DNA from: Prevotellaceae bacterium UBA1746
GTDB taxonomy: Bacteria; Bacteroidota; Bacteroidia; Bacteroidales; Bacteroidaceae
NCBI GenBank assembly: GCA_002314875.1
Contig: DCHS01000017.1
Span: 1 to 64,000 of the forward strand
Direction of reading: 5' to 3'
Length of the DNA: 64,000 nucleotides
Below, one piece after another: positions 24,386-31,836 of this stretch. The notes beneath the pieces are model-generated. The model saw only the letters and a program-made list of their open reading frames with translations, had not been told where the DNA came from and ran no database searches. The position numbers were made by a program, and so were the translations under genes. Numbering within the stretch: position 1 is the first letter of the stretch; each line of letters opens with the position of its first letter.

Positions 24386-25927
24386 ATGAAAAAAATACCC
24401 GAACTTCTACTCCTTCTGACACTTGCTTCATGTGCCAAGGAAGAAGAACCTTTCATCGTTCCTCCTACTCCTGATCCTGAAGTTCCTGGTGGTGATACTC
24501 CCACAGCTCCTTCTGTTCGTGATGAACAGTACCGTCCTCAGGTTCACTTCACGCCGAACCAGAATTGGATGAATGACCCCAACGGTATGGTCTATGTTAA
24601 CGGAACCTGGCACCTCTTTTATCAGTATAACCCCTACGGCAATGACTGGGGCAATATGAGTTGGGGCCACGCCACTTCAACCGACCTTATGCACTGGTCC
24701 GAACAGTCCGTGTCTCTCGTTCGCGATGATCTTGGTGATATCTTCAGCGGTTCCTGCGTGATAGATAGCGAAAATGCTGCAGGTTTTGGCAAAGACGCTA
24801 TGATTGCTTTCTATACCTCTGCAGGCGAATGGCAGCAACAGAGCATTGCATACAGCACTGACGGTGGTAAGTCTTTCACTAAATTCAGTGGCAATCCTAT
24901 TCTCGCCAACAATTCCATGGGCGACTTCCGTGACCCCAAGGTATTCTATCATGCTGAAAGCAAACAGTGGGTGATGTCTATTGCTCGTGGTTGGACCTAT
25001 GCTATTGATTTCTACACATCTACTGACTTGAAGAGATGGACTTTCGCCAGCAGTTTCACGACTCCTGATTATCCAGGTTGCAATCGTGGTCAGTGGGAAT
25101 GTCCCGACCTCATTCCCTTCCGTGTGAAGGATTCTGGTGAAACCAAATGGGTGCTCATCGTGAGTGTTAATCCCGGTGGTCCTGTCACTGGTTCAGGTAC
25201 GATGTACTTCGTCGGTGATTTCGACGGTAAGAACTTCAAGGCCGATAGTCAGGAATATCCCCTCTATGTTGACTACGGTATGGACAACTATGCGGGTGTT
25301 ACCTGGTCTGGCGCTCCTGAAGACCGTAAGGTTTTCATTGGTTGGATGAACAACTGGCAGTATTCTGGTAATGTTCCCTGCAGTCCCTGGCGTTCTGCCA
25401 ATACGCTCCCCCGCGAACTCAGCGTTGTCAAGGCTGGCAGTCAGTATCTTTTAGCAAACACTGTAGTCAAGGAACTCGATGGCATCGCATCCGAATGGAA
25501 GGCTCTCAGTAACCAGTTCGATGAGGCTGCATCTTACCACGTTCAGTTCAACGTTGACATTACCCAGAATCATACTATCCGTCTTAGCAACGGTAAGGAC
25601 TACTACGACATTGAGATTAAGGCCAATGCAGCCTATAATAATATTGCAGACGGCACCATCTTGACGCGTCGTAACGGAGATTCAGGCGATACGTCTTTCA
25701 ATGGCCTATTCTCACTTCCCAGCATGCAGGCTCCTCTCTATCGTCAGAACCAAAGCGAAGTCACTGTTGACCTTTATGTAGACCAGTCATCGGTTGAAAT
25801 GGTGGTGGACAATGGTGTTACTACAGTAACGAATCTTGTCTTCCCGCGTTCCATCTATAACTCTCTCACCATTGACGGTCAACTCCCTAAGGGTCAGTAC
25901 CGCGCCCTCAAGTCTGTTTGGAAATAA
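24386..25927 (+). CDS. GH32 surface lipoprotein, probable endo-acting fructanase
   Basis: The 513-residue protein has a short lipoprotein signal ending LASC (C16), followed by an acidic stretch (KEEEP) like the export signal that sends Bacteroidetes lipoproteins to the cell surface. The propeller carries D64 in WMNDPNG, R182-D183-P184 and E238 in ECPD. A GH32 C-terminal beta-sandwich spans about 365-510. It lacks the N-terminal extra domain of the first GH32. By position and surface signal it would make the first cut in the polymer, like the endo-levanase of B. thetaiotaomicron; endo activity is inferred. No -7 box is evident after the terminator, so it relies on read-through. Confidence 0.93.
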   Translation: MKKIPELLLLLTLASCAKEEEPFIVPPTPDPEVPGGDTPTAPSVRDEQYRPQVHFTPNQNWMNDPNGMVYVNGTWHLFYQYNPYGNDWGNMSWGHATSTDLMHWSEQSVSLVRDDLGDIFSGSCVIDSENAAGFGKDAMIAFYTSAGEWQQQSIAYSTDGGKSFTKFSGNPILANNSMGDFRDPKVFYHAESKQWVMSIARGWTYAIDFYTSTDLKRWTFASSFTTPDYPGCNRGQWECPDLIPFRVKDSGETKWVLIVSVNPGGPVTGSGTMYFVGDFDGKNFKADSQEYPLYVDYGMDNYAGVTWSGAPEDRKVFIGWMNNWQYSGNVPCSPWRSANTLPRELSVVKAGSQYLLANTVVKELDGIASEWKALSNQFDEAASYHVQFNVDITQNHTIRLSNGKDYYDIEIKANAAYNNIADGTILTRRNGDSGDTSFNGLFSLPSMQAPLYRQNQSEVTVDLYVDQSSVEMVVDNGVTTVTNLVFPRSIYNSLTIDGQLPKGQYRALKSVWK

Positions 25928-25959
25928 CTTGGATGAGGCTTAATCATTTAAAGGTGGGT

Positions 25960-26064
25960 TCTTGCGGTCTTCCCAGTGTAAATGTAAGCTATATCCTCCC
26001 GTTCATCTGCTTCGTAATGATCACTATCTACGGTTTCCGTTGCTACGCTAAAATCAAAAAGTAG
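25960..26064 (+). pseudogene. Remnant: 3' end of a fucP-like sugar porter
   Basis: In frame, this encodes SCGLPSVNVSYILPFICF then VMITIYGFRCYAKIKK and a stop. The 28 residues from CGLP to FRCY are identical to the end of FucP; DNA identity is 79 of 84, all five differences are silent, and a 44-bp run (26002-26045 against 11761-11804) is exact. No start or upstream porter sequence is present. It lies in the same orientation as fucP, 14.2 kb away, on the other side of the fructan locus. Confidence 0.9.
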
Positions 26065-26222
26065 ATTGTTTTTATGAAGGAAATATGATAGGAAGTGAAA
26101 GAATCTTTCACTGAAATGTATACTGATATTCAGAGTGTTATAACAAAAGTGAAAGAGTGAAGGATTTTTTGCAATTCTTCTGATTTCTAGAAAACTTATC
26201 AACAAAGAAATAACAAATTAGT

Positions 26223-26257
26223 GCGGACCTAATTCAAACTAGGTCCGCGCTATTTTT
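26223..26257 (+). terminator. Rho-independent terminator
   Basis: GCGGACCTA (26223-26231) and TAGGTCCGC (26240-26248) form a perfect 9-bp stem, followed by GCTATTTTTAAT. It closes off the fructan locus and the fucP remnant. Confidence 0.75.
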
Positions 26258-26306
26258 AATTACCTCCGACCTAATTACAATTTACTTTCTTTTATAATTG
26301 ATTGAA

Positions 26307-26315
26307 ATTGGTCAT
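26307..26315 (+). promoter_or_regulatory. ATTGGTCAT motif shared with the downstream AraC promoter
   Basis: ATTGGTCAT lies 21 bp before the -7 box of the TPR-AraC gene. The same nonamer begins the first repeat at 27957-27990, so the two AraC proteins may share a site. Confidence 0.4.
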
Positions 26316-26335
26316 TTTCTTTTCTATTTTTTTTG

Positions 26336-26343
26336 TATCTTTG
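26336..26343 (+). promoter_or_regulatory. -7 box abutting the TPR-AraC start codon
   Basis: TATCTTTG followed by C ends only 4 nt before the ATG at 26348. The usual distance from this box places the transcript start at about the ATG, which implies a leaderless or nearly leaderless mRNA. Confidence 0.55.
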
Positions 26344-26347
26344 CGCC

Positions 26348-27931
26348 ATGAAATGTACGTTTTATCTTCTTCTGGCATCACTCGCCCTTATGTTCACTGC
26401 CTGCCACCAAAACAATGGCGGTAAACAGGATCATGCTTACAGGATGGATTCCACAGCCTTGGAACTCATGCTGGATTCCGTTGACGGTCTTTACAATCAT
26501 GCGGAATATAAAGCGAGTCTCGCCTTAGCGAAGGAACTTCGGGATGTGGCAATAGAACAGAAAGATACAGACTATATTCTTGAGGCTTTTTCGGAAATGC
26601 TCTGCAACTATCAACAACTGGGATATCAGGATAGTGCCATTACCATTGCCAGCAACCTCCTTGAGATAGATAAGAAGAGAAACGATACAGAGTCTTTGTC
26701 TAGTGACTATCAAAATCTTGCCTATATCTATGTTGTTAATAAGAACTATGAACTTGCCCAGGAATTCATAGAGAAAGGCATCGAGATAGAGAAGGAAATT
26801 CCAGGCCAGTCGAAACTTTCCAGCCGTTATGGCCTTGCTTCTGAGATTTACAACAACCTTTCACTGAATACCCAGAGAAAAGACAGCATAGCCCTCCGCG
26901 AAAAATCCCTTGACTATGTCGAAAAGGCCTATGTACTCGATATGGAGCATAAGGATACGCTCCATGCAGCCCGTCGTCTCTCTCAAAAAGGAGATGTTCT
27001 TCATACCCTCCATAGAGAGAAAGGGGCAGAACAGGCTTACAAGTCAGCCATAGAAAGCCTTGAACGCTATGACGAACGCCATTCGTTAGCCATCACTTAT
27101 CGTCAGTTGGGAAACATATATATCCTTCAAAACCGATTAGCCGAAGCTCTTCCTTATTTGGAGAAGGCCAAGGACATTGCTTTGGAAAATAACGAGATGT
27201 ATGCCCTTGAGAAAGACTATCAGAAACTCTACGAGGTCTATAAAACCATTGATGCTGGGAAATCAACAGACTATCTGAAGCTTTATTCTGAGATTAAGGA
27301 CTCCTTATATTCTATGGAGTCCGCCAAATCCCTTTCCGAGTTCCATGCGATTTATGATACAGACAAAGAAAAAGAAAATGCAGCCCGGAAACATCATATG
27401 CTTATGATCACATGGACTGTCTCCTGTTTGGGTGCCCTGATATTCATTGCTCTCATTATTTGGGCTTTATTCCAGTTGCGTCGTCGAAACCTTCATAACA
27501 AATTGCTGAAAGAGCAGATCTGCCAGTTGAAGGAGCAGATGGAAGAATATCAGCAGAAGTTCCTCGAACAAATGAAAATAGAAGAGGAAAAGGAGCCGGA
27601 GATGAGCGAAAAGGACAAAGCCTTTATGGAAAAGGTCAATGCCGTCATATTCAAACTCATGGGTAATAAAGAACTTACGACAGAGAATATAGCCTTAGAA
27701 CTATGCATCACTTCCCAACAGTTACTCCGCAGAATTCGCGCTGTAAAAGATATGACCGCCATAGCCTATATCAACAAGGTGCGCATGGAGTATGCAAAGC
27801 AACTTTTGAAGGAGCGAACAGAGTTAAGCATTGTAGAAGTCGGACAACTCTGCGGATACTATGAAGCTACTCATTTTACCCGTGCTTTCAAGAAAGAGAC
27901 CGGTACAACCCCCTCCCAATTCCGTGAATAA
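26348..27931 (+). CDS. Membrane TPR-AraC transcriptional regulator
   Basis: The 527-residue protein has a lipoprotein-like signal (MFTAC, C19), a region of tetratricopeptide repeats at about 30-320 (ALAKELRDVA, LAYIYVVNKNYELAQEFIEKG, RQLGNIYILQNRLAEALPYLEKA), a membrane helix near 352-373, a coiled coil (about 380-415) and an AraC DNA-binding domain at about 420-527 (TTENIALELCITSQQLLRR, CGYYEATHFTRAFKK). TPRs probably sense a protein or peptide in the periplasm and the AraC domain acts in the cytoplasm. The frame opens at a TTG at 26333, but the ATG at 26348 starts the signal peptide. It precedes a small AraC gene and three secreted proteins. Confidence 0.88.
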   Translation: MKCTFYLLLASLALMFTACHQNNGGKQDHAYRMDSTALELMLDSVDGLYNHAEYKASLALAKELRDVAIEQKDTDYILEAFSEMLCNYQQLGYQDSAITIASNLLEIDKKRNDTESLSSDYQNLAYIYVVNKNYELAQEFIEKGIEIEKEIPGQSKLSSRYGLASEIYNNLSLNTQRKDSIALREKSLDYVEKAYVLDMEHKDTLHAARRLSQKGDVLHTLHREKGAEQAYKSAIESLERYDERHSLAITYRQLGNIYILQNRLAEALPYLEKAKDIALENNEMYALEKDYQKLYEVYKTIDAGKSTDYLKLYSEIKDSLYSMESAKSLSEFHAIYDTDKEKENAARKHHMLMITWTVSCLGALIFIALIIWALFQLRRRNLHNKLLKEQICQLKEQMEEYQQKFLEQMKIEEEKEPEMSEKDKAFMEKVNAVIFKLMGNKELTTENIALELCITSQQLLRRIRAVKDMTAIAYINKVRMEYAKQLLKERTELSIVEVGQLCGYYEATHFTRAFKKETGTTPSQFRE

Positions 27932-27956
27932 TTACCTCCTTTTCTTACTTTGATTG

Positions 27957-27990
27957 TTATTGGTCATAAAATGATGATTATTGGCCATAA
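27957..27990 (+). promoter_or_regulatory. 21-bp-spaced direct repeat (candidate AraC operator)
   Basis: TTATTGGTCATAA at 27957-27969 and TTATTGGCCATAA at 27978-27990 agree at 12 of 13 positions and start 21 bp apart, two turns of the helix on the same face. The second repeat ends 19 bp before the -7 box of the small AraC gene, the normal place for an AraC-type activator. Confidence 0.7.
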
Positions 27991-28009
27991 TGTATATCTT
28001 CCTTTGATG

Positions 28010-28017
28010 TAATTTTG
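28010..28017 (+). promoter_or_regulatory. Bacteroidetes -7 box for the small AraC gene
   Basis: TAATTTTG followed by C, giving a leader of about 22 nt before the GTG at 28045. Confidence 0.6.
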
Positions 28018-28044
28018 CACCAACAAAATTAAAGTTTTTTCAAA

Positions 28045-28428
28045 GTGAAAGATATCGTAAGTAAAAAGGAATTTTTGGAAAAGGTTGACAACATTCTCGA
28101 TCAGCTGATGAGCAATCAAAATCTGTCGGTGAACCATGTTGCCGACGAACTTCATATTCAAGTTCAGCAGTTGAGACGACTCCTTATATTAACAACGGGA
28201 TTCACCAGTTCGGAATATGTCAAGAACTATAGAATTGAGCGTGCCAAGAAACTCCTTATCAACTACAATTTTATTTCAGTAGCCAAGATTGGTTTTATGT
28301 GTGGATTTGATGAACCCACCCATTTTTCCCGTTTCTTTAAGCATATCACTGGCATCACTCCTTTGGAGTACAGGAAGCAGATTTTTGCTAAAACTCAGCC
28401 TGTCATCGACTCAGAAGACGAAAATTGA
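28045..28428 (+). CDS. Stand-alone AraC-type DNA-binding domain
   Basis: The 127-residue protein is little more than a two-helix-turn-helix AraC domain (about 10-115): LSVNHVADELHIQVQQLRRL and FISVAKIGFMCGFDEPTHFSRFFK. No sensor domain or membrane segment is present. It is clearly a relative of the C-terminus of the TPR-AraC protein upstream (EKVnxixxxLMxNxxL, QQLxRR, CGxxExTHFxRxFKxxTGxTPxxxR). The only in-frame start after a stop at 28030 is GTG. It may activate the downstream secreted proteins, or compete or pair with the membrane regulator for the same sites. Confidence 0.85.
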   Translation: MKDIVSKKEFLEKVDNILDQLMSNQNLSVNHVADELHIQVQQLRRLLILTTGFTSSEYVKNYRIERAKKLLINYNFISVAKIGFMCGFDEPTHFSRFFKHITGITPLEYRKQIFAKTQPVIDSEDEN

Positions 28429-28490
28429 AAGAAAAGTATTCATAATAGCGGTACTTTTTGTTGCTGAAGTCAGCAAAATTCAAAGAAAAA

Positions 28491-28537
28491 TGCAAATACA
28501 AACAAAGTTGTTACAAACAAAATTGTTTGTATTTGCA
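28491..28537 (+). terminator. 15-bp inverted repeat overlapping the next promoter
   Basis: TGCAAATACAAACAA (28491-28505) and TTGTTTGTATTTGCA (28523-28537) are perfect inverted copies around a 17-nt loop, followed by CTTTTTTGTATTTTT. It can end the AraC transcript and also overlaps the -33 zone of the promoter at 28546-28553. Confidence 0.65.
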
Positions 28538-28545
28538 CTTTTTTG

Positions 28546-28553
28546 TATTTTTG
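28546..28553 (+). promoter_or_regulatory. Bacteroidetes -7 box for the secreted-protein operon
   Basis: TATTTTTG followed by C, 33 bp before the ATG at 28587. Confidence 0.55.
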
Positions 28554-28586
28554 CTCGGAAAAAAAACAATAAAATCACAAATAGCA

Positions 28587-31500
28587 ATGAAAATTTACAC
28601 TATTTCCAAGAAGATTTGGATGGCTTTATTTGCTTTCGTTTTGATACTCGTTGGCTCTATCAATGCGATGGCAGAGACAGTGGATTATCTTTATGATTTT
28701 GATAATCCTTCAGAATTTGCGAATGAAAGTGATCTGCCGAAGGGTTGGGTGGCAGACGGAACCTATCCCTTTAAGCGCGGAACCCGTTCCTATTTTACAG
28801 GTTCTGGTGCGGCATACTCCGGTAGTTACTGTGTTGGTGTTGCTGGAAGTTCTGCCAGCGTCCGCGATGAACATATCTATACCGAAATGCTCCATCTTCA
28901 GGCAGGTGTGGAGTATACCCTCAGTTTCATGATGCTCGCTCCTGGTGGCAATGCACCAACAGTGTTCTATTCCTGGGCGACAGCGACTGTTGGTAAGGGC
29001 CAGACTCCCGCCGAGCAGACCGTTACCCTTGGCAGTACCCCCGAAGGAACATCCTATACGACTTGGACCCGTTTTGAATTTAAGTTTACCCCGACAGAAA
29101 CAGCAGACTATAGTTTTGCTTTGGCTGCCAATGCGGCACGCTACAACTGTGGCGCCATACTTTTTGATGACATAGAAATCACAGGAAGTGAAAGCGGAGA
29201 GGTAGATCCCGATCCCGGTGTGGATCCTGATCCCGACGTTGACCCCGTGGATCCTCAGCCCGCTTCCACTATTACCTACAACTTTGACAATGACCTGACC
29301 TACGCTAACGAAAGCGATCTGCCTTCAGGATGGACAACCGATGGCCCTTATGCCTTCAAGCGCGGAAAGATGGCAGATTTCGATTGCAGTGGTTCTGCTC
29401 ACTCAGGAGAATATGTAGTGGGTACGCCTGTGTGTGCCAATTCCTCTAACAAGGAACATCTTTATACCTCACACTACCATTTCACTGCAGGTAAGGAATA
29501 TACCTTGAACTTCTGGATTTTTGCTCCCAGTTTCTACACCTATAAAGTTGGTGTTAACGTTACCCTCGGTACAGAGGCCGGCGCTCAGGTCATTGGTACA
29601 GTTCCTGAAGCAGAATATGCTCAATGGAAGGAATTCTCTTTCACCTTCGTTCCTGAAAAGACAGGAGATATCCCTGTTGTCTTTGCTCCTACCAAGGCAC
29701 CCCGCGGTGCTATTCTCTTTGATGATATCAGTTTCTCTGGTTTGACGAAGAGCGATATTCCCGATCCCTCTCCCGATCCTCAGGAAGTTTCCATGATTTA
29801 CCTTTCTCATGAAACGAAGGACTTCGGAACCGCTTATCTTGGCCAGACCGTTATCGATACCCTCTATGTTAATGCAAAGGGAATTACCGATGATATTGAG
29901 ATCAGCGAACCTACGACAGGTGCTGTCATTGTTTCTACCAATAGCATTAGTGCCGCTGACGCTATGAGCGAAAAGGGCTATGCCGTTGTTGTAGCACTTA
30001 CTCCCGAAGACCTTGAGACCACTGAAGACCAACTCGTCTTTACCTGTGGCGATCTCACCGTAACCTATACGATGAAGTGGACCCCCAAGGAAGAAGAGGA
30101 AGGTCCCGTCTATCCCGACCATACCGTTATCGAGATTCCCTATATGGAAACCTTCGATGATGCAGAACATTATGACGGTAAGAGCTATCTCCCCATCGGT
30201 TGGACCTGTACCGGTGTTACACCCTTTGTAACCGCTTCTCTTGAATCCATCGTTCCTGTTTCTGGTACCTATTATATGATTACCCCCGAGAGTGATGAAC
30301 CCCGTGATGAACGCGTTTACACTCCCTTCTTCGAGATGAAGGCTGGTGTTCCCTATACCGCTTCCTTCTATCTCTACATGCCTGGCCGCCAGTACAATGG
30401 TGCCTGGCGTCTCAACAGCCTCGATTTCAGTATTGGTACTGAACAGGCTGCTAACATGCAGACAGAAGTTCTTCGTCAGTTCAGTGTTACCAGCATTGCA
30501 GATTGGACAAAGGTGACTTGTGAATACACTCCTACGAAGGATGGTGAATACTGCTATTCCTTCCACTTCACCTCTGAAGTGAACTACACCGGCTTTATTG
30601 CTGTTGAAAATTTCACTATTACCGCTCCCGGTTCTATCTACAAGCCCATGCCCGACTTCGCTATCAGCAGTTGGTTCAACCTTTACACAAGTTGCGCAGT
30701 TGCTTTCAAGAATCAGCCTGTAAAGATGGTCAACCTTACGGAATATGCTGATTCTTATGAATGGAAGGTAAAGGGTGCGCAGCCCGAAACTTCAACGGAC
30801 ATCAATCCTTCGTTCATCTTCCCCGAATCAGGTGTTTATACCATAGAAATGACCGCCACAAATGCTGTTGGCAGCCGTACAACCTACAAAACACTTGACA
30901 TCGAAGACTTCAGTGAAGGTGCAGAACAGGCCGCATTGATGACCTATAATCCAGAAGAAGACGAATACTTGTCAAAGTACAACAATATTCCCACCTTCTC
31001 AACGGATGCAACCTACGACTTCATTTCTGGTCCCAACCATTATTACAAGCAGTTGGCAGAGCGCTTTGAATTGCCTTCAGATCAGGAAATCACCATTACG
31101 AACCTCTCTATCTGGCTCACTGCCTTTGGTCGTATGATGCAATACAATGCCGCCGATCGTAACACTCCTTTCAGCATTGTTTTCTATGGTGAAAAGAACA
31201 ACACCGTTGATACAAGCAATGTATTTGGCAAGAAAGTTTCTACCCTTGTAGATGAGTTCGGTGAAGTCGGTATTGGCCTTGAGAACTCTTGCACTTGGGG
31301 CTTTAAGATTCCCGATGCAGTGACTGTAAAGGGTCCCTTCTATGTTGCTTTTGAGTTTGATGAGAAATACCCCATCGATTCACCCGACCCCAACATTACC
31401 CGCTCTTACAGTGCCTTTGGCTTGATCAAGCACAAGAGCAATCTTACCAGTCTTTACTGCAAGCCTACAGCAGGTCCTGAAGGTTTTACTCCCGATGGTG

Positions 31501-31832
31501 AGTGGTGCAGCCTCGACAAACTGGATGCAAACATGAGAGGTTATGGTATCAATGTTGTAATCTGGTGTTCTGTAGCAGCAAATGATGGTGTAGGTATCAA
31601 TTTTGCTTTGGGTAACGGCGGTGACCTTCTCTTCGCTATTCGCAATGATTACAATATCCTGACCGTCAGTGGTACCAGTGAGAACGAAAATATCCGTATC
31701 TATGATATGCAGGGAAAACTCGTTCAGCGTGCAAATGGCCGCAACATAGGTACCGACATTTCTATCAGCCAACTCCCCGCTGGTGTTTACACGGTAAAGA
31801 CCTCTAAGGGTAGTCAGAAATTTATAAAGTAA
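28587..31832 (+). CDS. Large T9SS-secreted adhesin-like protein
   Basis: The 1081-residue protein has a signal peptide (ending near NAMA, about residue 29) and three beta-sandwich domains beginning with similar phrases (FDNPSEFANESDLPKGW, FDNDLTYANESDLPSGW, FDDAEHYDGKSYLPIGW), resembling cleaved-adhesin/choice-of-anchor-J modules. Linkers rich in Asp-Pro follow. A PKD-like segment lies near residues 710-775 (YEWKVKGAQPETSTD). The C-terminus (about 1030-1081: IRIYDMQGKLVQ, LPAGVYTVKTSKGSQKFIK) is a T9SS type A sorting domain. The start at 28587 is preferred over an upstream frame because it begins the signal. Function at the cell surface is unknown; binding is inferred. Confidence 0.85.
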   Translation: MKIYTISKKIWMALFAFVLILVGSINAMAETVDYLYDFDNPSEFANESDLPKGWVADGTYPFKRGTRSYFTGSGAAYSGSYCVGVAGSSASVRDEHIYTEMLHLQAGVEYTLSFMMLAPGGNAPTVFYSWATATVGKGQTPAEQTVTLGSTPEGTSYTTWTRFEFKFTPTETADYSFALAANAARYNCGAILFDDIEITGSESGEVDPDPGVDPDPDVDPVDPQPASTITYNFDNDLTYANESDLPSGWTTDGPYAFKRGKMADFDCSGSAHSGEYVVGTPVCANSSNKEHLYTSHYHFTAGKEYTLNFWIFAPSFYTYKVGVNVTLGTEAGAQVIGTVPEAEYAQWKEFSFTFVPEKTGDIPVVFAPTKAPRGAILFDDISFSGLTKSDIPDPSPDPQEVSMIYLSHETKDFGTAYLGQTVIDTLYVNAKGITDDIEISEPTTGAVIVSTNSISAADAMSEKGYAVVVALTPEDLETTEDQLVFTCGDLTVTYTMKWTPKEEEEGPVYPDHTVIEIPYMETFDDAEHYDGKSYLPIGWTCTGVTPFVTASLESIVPVSGTYYMITPESDEPRDERVYTPFFEMKAGVPYTASFYLYMPGRQYNGAWRLNSLDFSIGTEQAANMQTEVLRQFSVTSIADWTKVTCEYTPTKDGEYCYSFHFTSEVNYTGFIAVENFTITAPGSIYKPMPDFAISSWFNLYTSCAVAFKNQPVKMVNLTEYADSYEWKVKGAQPETSTDINPSFIFPESGVYTIEMTATNAVGSRTTYKTLDIEDFSEGAEQAALMTYNPEEDEYLSKYNNIPTFSTDATYDFISGPNHYYKQLAERFELPSDQEITITNLSIWLTAFGRMMQYNAADRNTPFSIVFYGEKNNTVDTSNVFGKKVSTLVDEFGEVGIGLENSCTWGFKIPDAVTVKGPFYVAFEFDEKYPIDSPDPNITRSYSAFGLIKHKSNLTSLYCKPTAGPEGFTPDGEWCSLDKLDANMRGYGINVVIWCSVAANDGVGINFALGNGGDLLFAIRNDYNILTVSGTSENENIRIYDMQGKLVQRANGRNIGTDISISQLPAGVYTVKTSKGSQKFIK

Positions 31833-31836
31833 TATA

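Larger units (their letters stand above)
25928..26347 (+). other. Gap holding the fucP remnant, repeats and a terminator
   Basis: After the surface GH32 the gap contains the fucP 3' copy (25960-26064), a palindrome AGTGAAAGA-A-TCTTTCACT at 26094-26112 whose arm recurs directly at 26148-26156, a terminator at 26223-26257 and the promoter of the TPR-AraC gene. A minus-strand open frame at 25948-26205 is antisense to the remnant and not supported. Confidence 0.7.

Noticed and set aside
11717..26064. Integrative element with fucP-derived attachment sites
   Set aside because: The direct copies resemble an insertion footprint, but no integrase, transposase or mobilisation gene lies between them, so a mobile-element call is not supported; homologous recombination is kept as a hypothesis.
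28458..28586. N-terminal extension of the first secreted protein
   Set aside because: The in-frame extension runs through the terminator repeat and promoter, and would bury the signal peptide 43 residues in.
29469..30566. 365-codon minus-strand open frame inside the first secreted protein
   Set aside because: It is fully antisense to a protein with clear beta domains and shows no domain of its own.
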